From Gammaproteobacteria bacterium RIFOXYD12_FULL_61_37 (GTDB taxonomy: Bacteria; Pseudomonadota; Gammaproteobacteria; Chromatiales; Chromatiaceae), in NCBI GenBank assembly GCA_001801995.1, contig MGZB01000002.1, positions 118,035 to 182,034 on the forward strand: a stretch of DNA of 64,000 nt. Direction: 5' to 3'. The notes below the pieces were generated by a model. The model was not told the DNA's origin, did not search any database, and saw nothing but the letters and a program-made list of their open reading frames with translations. Below, in pieces: positions 57,719 to 64,000 of this stretch. Each line of letters begins with the position of its first letter. The first letter of the stretch is position 1. A program made the translations under genes and the position numbers.

Positions 57719-58092
57719 GGCTGCTTCTCGATACCCATGCCCTGCTCTGGTGGCTTGCGGATGATTCTCGCCTCAAGCCGGAAGCCAGGGAACAGATTGC
57801 ACATCCCAGTAACCTTGTCCATGTAAGTGCCGCCACGGTATGGGAAGTGGGAATCAAGCAGCAATTGGGAAAGCTGAAAGCTCCTGAGCATCTGGTTGAC
57901 ATAATCCAGGAAGAGGGGTTCGAAACGCTCGCCATCACTGCCGCCCATGCCCATGAGGCCGCAAGATTGCCGATGCACCATCGAGACCCCTTTGGCCGAA
58001 TGTTGATTGCCCAAGCACGCATGGAAGGCCTGGAACTCATGACGCACGACGAAGTAATTCAGGCCTACGAGGCCGATGTGCTGCCGTTATGA
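57715..58092 (+). CDS. vapC: PIN-domain toxin (VapC family)
   Basis: 125 residues from GTG 57715. PIN acidic residues are visible in LLLDTHALLWWLADD, AATVWEVGIK, and HHRDPFGRMLIAQARMEG plus LMTHDEVIQAY. VapC toxins are Mg-dependent RNases acting on tRNA or rRNA. The gene overlaps the antitoxin by four bases and appears intact. Confidence 0.92.
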   Translation: MRLLLDTHALLWWLADDSRLKPEAREQIAHPSNLVHVSAATVWEVGIKQQLGKLKAPEHLVDIIQEEGFETLAITAAHAHEAARLPMHHRDPFGRMLIAQARMEGLELMTHDEVIQAYEADVLPL

Positions 58093-58186
58093 CGGCAGGG
58101 TACGGGAAAACGCTTTTTGCACCCCATTCGCGCTGTATCTTTTCCACAACAAAACAACACCCCGTAACTTTTTTCGCTAAAAGCTG

Positions 58187-58215
58187 TTGCGCATCGAAAA
58201 AAAGGGGGCTAGTAT
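58187..58215 (+). promoter_or_regulatory. Likely sigma-70 promoter of the porin gene
   Basis: TTGCGC (58187-58192), 17 bases, then TAGTAT (58210-58215), in an A+T-enriched gap. It starts about 80 bases ahead of the porin ATG. Confidence 0.5.
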
Positions 58216-58268
58216 TCAATCCGCGTGTAGCGCTTTTCCCTAAAGTCAAACTTTTTGAGGTTTACTAA

Positions 58269-59357
58269 ATGAACAAGAAGCTTCTTTCCCTGGCAGTAGC
58301 CGCAGCCTTCGCAGCCCCCATGGCAGTGCAGGCCTCCGAAATGTCCGTTTATGGCGTGGCCAATGTCGCCCTGACCAATATCAATCCAGATGCAGGCAAC
58401 AATGCTGGCGCTGACTACTGGGATCTCGTTTCCGGCGCATCCCGTCTGGGCGTCAAGGGTTCCGAAGACCTGGGCAACGGCCTGAAGGCCATCTATAAGA
58501 TGGAATTCCAGGTCCGTATGACCGATGCCAACGGCAATAATAACATCCGTGACAACGATGCAGGCACCCTGAGCCAGCGTAATACCTACGTCGGCCTGGC
58601 CGGCGACTGGGGTACCTTCCTGATGGGTCGTCATGACACCCCCCTGAAGATCTCCACCGGTGCCCTTGATCTGTTCGGCGACACCATCGCCGACTACAAT
58701 CAAGGCGGTGCCTTGGCAGCTCAGCCCGTAGACGGCCTTGAGTCCGGTTCTGGCATGGCCGGCCTGGGCTTTATTGATGCCCGTGCTGACAATGCCGTCG
58801 CTTATGTTTCCCCCAACATGAACGGTTTCACCCTGGCTGGCGCCATCGTTCCTGCCGGCAACAGCACCGTGTTCGGCGTTGATAGCAACGCAGCCGACGG
58901 TCTCGACGAGGCCGTTTCCCTGGCAGCCATGTACAGCAACGGCCCCTTCTACGCCTCGCTGGCCTATGAGACCTATACCACCGCTGCCATCAACTTGGCT
59001 ACCGTTGGATCGCTGGACATCGTTCGCGCCGGCCTGGGCTACACCGCCAACAACTTCCATGTTGGCTTTGTGTATGAAAATGAGGATGCCAGTGCAGCCA
59101 ATGTTGACGTCGATGTGTGGCAGTTGAACGCTTCCTACGCCTTCGGCAACAATGTCATCAAGGCAGCCTATGGCGAACGTGACGCTGGCACGGGCTGGGC
59201 CGCTAGCTTCCGTGATGACGCCGACCAGTTCAGCGTTGGTATCGACCACAACTTCAGCAAGAAGACCAAGGCCTATGCCGTTTACACTGATGTAGACAGC
59301 GCCTCCGTTGGCGAAGACTGGTCCGGCCTCTCTGTTGGCCTGTCCACCAACTTCTAA
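58269..59357 (+). CDS. Gram-negative outer-membrane porin
   Basis: 362 residues. The signal peptide is MNKKLLSLAVAAAFAAPMAV, cleaved near QAS. The mature protein has alternating strands typical of a 16-strand general porin: SVYGVANVALTNIN at the start, SRLGVKGSEDLGNGLKAIYK, RNTYVGLAGDWGTFLMGRHD near the constriction loop, and a C-terminal GLSVGLSTNF ending in Phe for outer-membrane insertion. The codons are strongly biased, which suggests high expression. A Rho-independent terminator follows directly. Confidence 0.95.
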   Translation: MNKKLLSLAVAAAFAAPMAVQASEMSVYGVANVALTNINPDAGNNAGADYWDLVSGASRLGVKGSEDLGNGLKAIYKMEFQVRMTDANGNNNIRDNDAGTLSQRNTYVGLAGDWGTFLMGRHDTPLKISTGALDLFGDTIADYNQGGALAAQPVDGLESGSGMAGLGFIDARADNAVAYVSPNMNGFTLAGAIVPAGNSTVFGVDSNAADGLDEAVSLAAMYSNGPFYASLAYETYTTAAINLATVGSLDIVRAGLGYTANNFHVGFVYENEDASAANVDVDVWQLNASYAFGNNVIKAAYGERDAGTGWAASFRDDADQFSVGIDHNFSKKTKAYAVYTDVDSASVGEDWSGLSVGLSTNF

Positions 59358-59383
59358 GCTGACCTTCTCCTCACGGAGACCGA

Positions 59384-59409
59384 ACGGGGCCCTTGTGGCC
59401 CCGTTTTTT
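59384..59409 (+). terminator. Rho-independent terminator after the porin gene
   Basis: An 8-bp stem (ACGGGGCC/GGCCCCGT) with a five-base loop is followed by TTTTTT. It lies 27 bases after the porin stop. Confidence 0.92.
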
Positions 59410-59441
59410 ATTTCTATAGCCACAACAGTATTTAAGGGCAC

Positions 59442-61367
59442 ATGGGTAAACATATCCCTAAGAGCAGGCTTGACCAGCAAGATGCGCATCTGGAACTCAG
59501 AAAAGCATTTGCTCAGGCCTCGGATTTATTTCAGAGGGGATATTTGAAGGAGGCGGATCAACTTTGTCTCCGGATGTTAAAGAAATTACCTGGCCTTCCC
59601 GATATTATCCACTTTAGGGGGGTAATCGCCTGTCAGTCAGGGGAGCCGAAGAGGGGTGTGAAGTTGATAGCGGAAGCTGTAGCGGCTGATCCCAACAATG
59701 CAGATTATCGAGTCAACCTCGGCAACGCTTATCGTGAAATAGGTCTGCGGGAGGAGGCGATTCGCCATTTTCGAACCGCGCTACGTTTGCGTCAGGACAT
59801 GCCGGAGCTCCACAACAGTCTGGGCGTACTGTACAAGGAAAATGATGAGTTCAGTCTTGCTGAATTGGAATTTAGGGAAGCCATCCGGCTAAAACCCCAT
59901 TTTCCACATGCCCAGTATAATCTCGCCCAACTGTATCTCTCCCAAGGAGATAAGGGTAAGGCGCTAGAACAACTCCAGGCAGCCATTCGCAGCGATCCAG
60001 TATACACCGACGCCTACCTCGCCATGGCCAGAATCTATAAGGACATGAGCATTGCGGAAAAGGCATATCCACTTTACCAGGAATTAGTTACCAATAACCC
60101 TGGGGACTGGAGCGTCATGATGGAGTATGCCGTTGTCCTGCAACAGATGGGACGCATTGAAGAATCGCTGGGAATTGCACGCAAAGCCTATGATCAGGCC
60201 CCCGGAGATAATGAGAATGCTTGTATTGCGATAGGGAACGCACTTCAGCTCGCGGGAAAACACGAGGAAGCATTGATATATTTCCGTAAGGCATTGGAAA
60301 TCAACCCTAACGCACTGTCTGTCTACGGCGCCATAGCCAGCTCTAGGAAGTTCACGGGCTCCGAAGTCGAAATTGCTGAAATAAAAAGGTCGCTGGAATG
60401 CCAGAATCTGGACGAAAAAACCCGCTCAGCCCTCCATTTTGCCTTGGGCAAAGTCTATAACGATTGCAGACTTTATGATGATGCCTTTCGGCACTACCTT
60501 GAGGGAAATGGCCTCAGGCGCCAGTTGGCTCCATATGCTTCAGAAGAAACCGAAGTTCATTTCACTCGCCTAATCAATTTCTTCAATAAAGACTTCTTCA
60601 CTGATCGATCCTACTCAGGACTCAACTCGGACCTGCCCATTTTTATCCTGGGAATGCCCCGTAGCGGCACCTCGCTGACGGAACAAATCATCTCCAGCCA
60701 TCCCCAGGTCTTTGGCGCCGGAGAATTGGGCGACTTCGCTCGTATTCGGGCGCATCTAACCCATCTTGCAGGGGAGAATGCCTCCTTCCCTGAATCTATC
60801 CTTCAGCTAAGTTCGGATATTCTCACGGCGGTCACAAATCGCTTCCTGAAAAATCTACGTGACTTGGCACCCGACGCAAAACATATCACGGATAAAATGC
60901 CCCACAACTTTCTAAATCTGGGGCTCATCGCCTATTTGCTCCCTAACGCCAAAATCATTCATTGCAAACGGAATCCATTGGACAATTGCTTGTCGATTTT
61001 TTTCCAGAATTTCGAGGCAGAGCACCCCTATAAATCGGATTTGCACGATCTCGGCCTCTATTACCGCCAATACCATCGCCTGATGGCCCATTGGCATGAA
61101 GTGCTGCCATCCCGAATATTCGACCTGCAATATGAAGATCTGGTGGAAAATCAGGAAGCAGTGAGCCGGAAGCTGATTGAGTTTTGCGGACTTGATTGGA
61201 ACGACGCCTGCCTAGACTTCCATAAATCCGAACGTGCGGTCCGAACCGCAAGTCAATGGCAGGTGCGTCAGCCCATATACAAAACCTCGACAGATCAGTG
61301 GAGGAGATATGAGAAGCACATCGCCCCCCTGATCCACACGTTGTGCTCATTGACCGAAAGCTTCTAA
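59442..61367 (+). CDS. TPR-repeat sulfotransferase family protein (plus strand)
   Basis: 641 residues. About ten tetratricopeptide repeats fill residues 20-330 (for example RVNLGNAYREIGLREEAIRH). A sulfotransferase domain follows. Its 5'-phosphosulfate loop is GMPRSGTSLTEQIISSHPQV starting at residue 404, and the 3'-phosphate-binding segment CKRNPLDNCLSIFF begins at about 508. PAPS is the expected donor; the acceptor (protein or glycan) is unknown. There is no signal or membrane helix. The base composition is more A+T-rich than the nif side. A paralogue lies convergent at 61636, with a MITE between. Confidence 0.9.
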   Translation: MGKHIPKSRLDQQDAHLELRKAFAQASDLFQRGYLKEADQLCLRMLKKLPGLPDIIHFRGVIACQSGEPKRGVKLIAEAVAADPNNADYRVNLGNAYREIGLREEAIRHFRTALRLRQDMPELHNSLGVLYKENDEFSLAELEFREAIRLKPHFPHAQYNLAQLYLSQGDKGKALEQLQAAIRSDPVYTDAYLAMARIYKDMSIAEKAYPLYQELVTNNPGDWSVMMEYAVVLQQMGRIEESLGIARKAYDQAPGDNENACIAIGNALQLAGKHEEALIYFRKALEINPNALSVYGAIASSRKFTGSEVEIAEIKRSLECQNLDEKTRSALHFALGKVYNDCRLYDDAFRHYLEGNGLRRQLAPYASEETEVHFTRLINFFNKDFFTDRSYSGLNSDLPIFILGMPRSGTSLTEQIISSHPQVFGAGELGDFARIRAHLTHLAGENASFPESILQLSSDILTAVTNRFLKNLRDLAPDAKHITDKMPHNFLNLGLIAYLLPNAKIIHCKRNPLDNCLSIFFQNFEAEHPYKSDLHDLGLYYRQYHRLMAHWHEVLPSRIFDLQYEDLVENQEAVSRKLIEFCGLDWNDACLDFHKSERAVRTASQWQVRQPIYKTSTDQWRRYEKHIAPLIHTLCSLTESF

Positions 61368-61406
61368 ATAGCCCTGATCAGGGCCGAATCCGCGAACTAA
61401 ATACAG

Positions 61407-61542
61407 GGCATCTCTAAAAATTCAAGTTTCTAAGCCAGGCAAGGCGCGAGCAAAAAATGCGACGCGCATATGACAGATATGTAAGGAGTAATTTCTTTGA
61501 GCAACACGCCATGGCAACGAAAATTGGATTTTTAGAGGTTCC
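61407..61542. mobile_element. 136-bp MITE between the two sulfotransferase genes
   Basis: The terminal inverted repeats match at 16 of 19 bases: the left end (61407-61425) reads GGCATCTCTAAAAATTCAA and the right end (61524-61542) is TTGGATTTTTAGAGGTTCC. The interior contains AGATATGTAAGGAGTAA and GCAACACGCCATGGC. I recognise the same ends-and-body arrangement as a small element common in gammaproteobacteria. No open frame of note. Confidence 0.85.
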
Positions 61543-61635
61543 CGAAACATATTCGGAAAACGTATTTGGGGTACGAGCTACGATTATTTCTGGCCGGGGT
61601 TGGTATCCGGCCCAAAATTCTGGCAAAGCCAGTAG

Positions 61636-63636
61636 TTAAATTGTGCAAGTACTCTGATCCATCTTGCCTAGGATTCTGATGAGCGGGTCAAGCTGAATCC
61701 CATAACGCTGCCACAGATCTACCGAATCCCCGTATATTTTTTTTCGTACCTGCGTCACGCTGGCGGTCTTCACTGTACGTGCAGAGGTGTGGAATTGCAG
61801 ACAACCTTCCTCCCATGGCAGTTCACAGAATTGTACTAGACGACGGGATATTCCTTCCTGATCTGCGATTATGTCTTCATAATTTACTTCGTGGACAAAA
61901 CTTTCAGGCAAGACTTGGCGCCAGTGCTCCAATAGATCGCGATATAGCAGGTAGTATTCACCCAGTTCCTCCAGATCGTAGGCATATTTATGAAGGGACC
62001 TAAAGTCCTGCTTAAAAATGGAAAGACAGGTGTCAATAGAATTCCGGCGACAGTGAATAACTTTGGCCCTTGGCAGCATTAGCCAAATCATGCCCAGGTA
62101 GAGAAAGTTATGCGGCATTTTGTCGGTAATATATTTACTATCCGCTGATTTCTCGCGAAGGGCGCAGAGATATTGATTGGAAAGTTCTGAGAAGTCACTG
62201 TTAGTAAACTGGGTGACTGGGTCTGGATACTTGTGTCCGAGTTCTGACTTACATTTGCTAGTAATCAACAAGGAAAGATCAGGCAGTTCACCCGCACCAT
62301 ATACCTGCGAATGGCTGGAGATTATTTGTTCAATAAGGGTGGTGCCAGAGCGTGGCATTCCAATGATGAATATTGGCGCCTCATCTTGAATCCCAGTCCC
62401 CTTTCTCTGCTCAAAGTACTCGTGATTAAAGACTGACTTTATTCTGTCGAACAGGACGCGATCTTCTTCCAGGCTGTACTCATAGCTTCTCCTTTTAAGC
62501 CCATTCCCCATAGCCAAGTATCTAAAGCCCTTGACATATTCTCCCCGCCTTTCCAAGTACTTTGCATACTCGAATGGCAGGCTCTTGATCTGAAGAGATT
62601 TTGAGCCCGACAAATCCAATAGCTGCTCAATCATCCTGATATCAGTCTCAGGTAAATCAGATTTTGAGGTTTGCAGCAGCCCTGTGTAAATATCAGGCAG
62701 TGAGGGATCGATGATCTTGGCTTGTTGTAACAGGCTGTGTGCCTCGTCAAACTGTCCAAGAAATATCAGAGAATTTGCTAGCCCGGCTAATGCTTCAACA
62801 TGAGTTGGGTGTAACTGGACGACTCTCCTGAAAGCTGATATAGCTTCTATATCATTGTCTGTTTCTTGTAGCGCCCGCCCAAGATTGAAATGGGCATCGG
62901 GTGATTTTGGGCTTTGTTTTACCAGTCTGCCACAGATGGTAAGCGCTTCCTTTGAGTCATCTGGGACTGCTCGGGACAGTAGAAATACTGCAAGATTATT
63001 CAGCGACTCAAAATGATTGGGGTCGAGTGTCAGCGCGAAGCGCAACTGTTCTTCTGCCTTTGCCGCTTCACCTTTGAATAGATTGAATCCGCCCAGTAAG
63101 GCAAGAGCATCTACTGATCGGGGATTGATCGACAGCGCCCGTTCGGCCATCGCGGCAGCTTCATTTTCCTTACCGTCCCGCCAAAGTGCATTGGCCAGAT
63201 TGGAAAGAACAGTGGGATTGTTCTGGTTAATTTCCAGTGCCCGGCGCAGGGTAGCGAGTGCCTCATTCACACGGTTCAGCTTCAAGTAGGCCAGTCCAAG
63301 ACCACTATGGTGCCATTCATTCCCCGGCTCCAATTTTACTGCTGAACGAAAGATCTCAATGGCTTCTGCCAGCTTTCCCTGCGCATCCAGATTGTTGCCC
63401 AGGTTGTAGTAGAGTTGTGGAATCCTGTCATTATTCTTAATGGCCTTACGAAACATCCGCTCGCCTTCCAGGAACCGGCCAACCCGCGAATAAATTACAC
63501 CCAATAGCTGTAATGCGTTGATATTCCGAGGATCAATCTTAAGGATCCCTTGAAAAACGGCTTCTGATTTTTGTAGTTGTCCTGCTTGGAAATGCACCAT
63601 TCCTTCTTGCAGCATTGCCTGGATCTTATTTTTCAC
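61636..63636 (-). CDS. TPR-repeat sulfotransferase family protein (minus strand)
   Basis: 666 residues. About ten tetratricopeptide repeats occupy residues 5-340. The sulfotransferase domain has the 5'-phosphosulfate loop GMPRSGTTLIEQIISSHSQV at residue 426 and the 3'-phosphate segment HCRRNSIDTCLSIFKQDF further on. The ITDKMPHNFLYLGMI stretch matches the plus-strand paralogue (ITDKMPHNFLNLGLI), so the two arose by duplication. It points toward the other gene across the MITE. The substrate is unknown. Confidence 0.9.
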   Translation of the reverse strand: MKNKIQAMLQEGMVHFQAGQLQKSEAVFQGILKIDPRNINALQLLGVIYSRVGRFLEGERMFRKAIKNNDRIPQLYYNLGNNLDAQGKLAEAIEIFRSAVKLEPGNEWHHSGLGLAYLKLNRVNEALATLRRALEINQNNPTVLSNLANALWRDGKENEAAAMAERALSINPRSVDALALLGGFNLFKGEAAKAEEQLRFALTLDPNHFESLNNLAVFLLSRAVPDDSKEALTICGRLVKQSPKSPDAHFNLGRALQETDNDIEAISAFRRVVQLHPTHVEALAGLANSLIFLGQFDEAHSLLQQAKIIDPSLPDIYTGLLQTSKSDLPETDIRMIEQLLDLSGSKSLQIKSLPFEYAKYLERRGEYVKGFRYLAMGNGLKRRSYEYSLEEDRVLFDRIKSVFNHEYFEQRKGTGIQDEAPIFIIGMPRSGTTLIEQIISSHSQVYGAGELPDLSLLITSKCKSELGHKYPDPVTQFTNSDFSELSNQYLCALREKSADSKYITDKMPHNFLYLGMIWLMLPRAKVIHCRRNSIDTCLSIFKQDFRSLHKYAYDLEELGEYYLLYRDLLEHWRQVLPESFVHEVNYEDIIADQEGISRRLVQFCELPWEEGCLQFHTSARTVKTASVTQVRKKIYGDSVDLWQRYGIQLDPLIRILGKMDQSTCTI

Positions 63637-64000
63637 TACTTTCGCCTTGCATCTTGAATAAACCCGATTGATACGGTTCGTAACTCACTTTAGTCTGGCA
63701 CAGCCCTCACCATGCCGCAACGCGGCAAAAAAACGCCTTTTCAGCCCTCTTCAGTTTATCGCCACTCGGTAGCCCAGCTCTCTCGGTAAATGCCTCTGAT
63801 AGCGTTCCATGAATGTAGTAGAGGCAATCCTGGCGCACAGCGTTTGGTTCGGTGGTGAGCATGGAAGGCATGAGGAGCGGGGATTACGGAATTACGGAGA
63901 CAGTTTACTATGATCTGGCTAGACTATCCCGGACACATGATCTCAAATAATCATGAGAGTAAAGAAAGAGGGAATGTGATCCGATGAGTAACGAGATGAA
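63637..64000. other. Upstream region of the minus-strand sulfotransferase gene, no gene seen
   Basis: 364 bases with no convincing gene. A short inverted repeat (TGCCGC/GCGGCA near 63714-63726) followed by an A-run is visible. At the very end ATG 63984 opens a plus-strand frame (MSNEM...) with a weak GAGGGA about ten bases upstream. Too little remains to call it. Confidence 0.5.

Noticed and set aside
63984..64000. Start of a plus-strand gene at the right edge
   Set aside because: Five codons and a weak ribosome site are not enough to call a gene.

Overview
The window looks like a GC-rich chromosome segment of a free-living, nitrogen-fixing gammaproteobacterium. It carries molybdenum nitrogenase genes with sigma-54/NifA-type promoters, DraT nitrogenase control, an MSHA-type (msh) pilus biogenesis operon, XerD, a DsrC-family protein and a large set of sensory proteins. 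A sulfur-bacterium affiliation (Chromatiales-like) is possible but is only an inference. No rRNA, tRNA or CRISPR array was seen.

Layout. 0-3.8 kb: the 3' side of a nif cluster on the minus strand (nifE-nifN-nifX-DUF269), with a textbook sigma-54 promoter and a NifA upstream site. 3.9-6.2 kb: a LuxO/NtrC-like regulator and murI. 6.4-14.9 kb: mshI, a PilN-type mshI2, mshJ, K, L, M, N and E, with two 165-bp mobile-looking elements inserted exactly at stop/start junctions. 15-20 kb: grpE-dnaK-dnaJ behind a sigma-32 promoter, dapB, and a decayed toxin-antitoxin pair. 20.4-27 kb: a hydrolase, a quinone oxidoreductase-like enzyme, PBP1b, a TPR lipoprotein and a DinG/YoaA helicase.

27.1-32.7 kb is an accessory island on the minus strand. 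It holds an Abi_2 gene truncated by a perfect palindrome and preceded by a hairpin plus U-tract that may be an AbiF-type RNA. It also holds a 21-copy heptamer array, five copies of a 25-bp repeat at module boundaries, and an operon of uncharacterised genes ending in a stand-alone relative of a domain known from phage and plasmid polyvalent proteins. This is the best candidate for an undescribed system.

32.8-47.5 kb: a 1482-residue hybrid histidine kinase, tsaB, a FIST sensor followed by a PAS-GGDEF-EAL protein and trhP, ycgN, a small coiled-coil protein, ogt, xerD and rmuC. 47.5-50.2 kb: cysC, nif-linked small genes, a second fragment of the draT 3' end, a ParD/RelE-type toxin-antitoxin module, and draT. 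50.2-57 kb: nifH-nifD-nifK-nifT-ferredoxin-NifX/NafY-like-unknown gene, then a DsrC/TusE-like gene. 57.1-58.1 kb: a decayed GNAT gene and an intact Phd/VapC pair. 58.2-63.7 kb: an outer-membrane porin, then two convergent TPR-sulfotransferase genes, visibly richer in A+T, flanking a MITE.

How it fits together. NifHDK form nitrogenase. NifEN and NifX build and carry the FeMo cofactor. The ferredoxin probably supplies electrons or has a role in cofactor maturation. DraT can switch NifH off at Arg101. CysC can make PAPS, the usual donor for the sulfotransferases. Small palindromes punctuate many intergenic gaps, so repeat activity has shaped this segment strongly.
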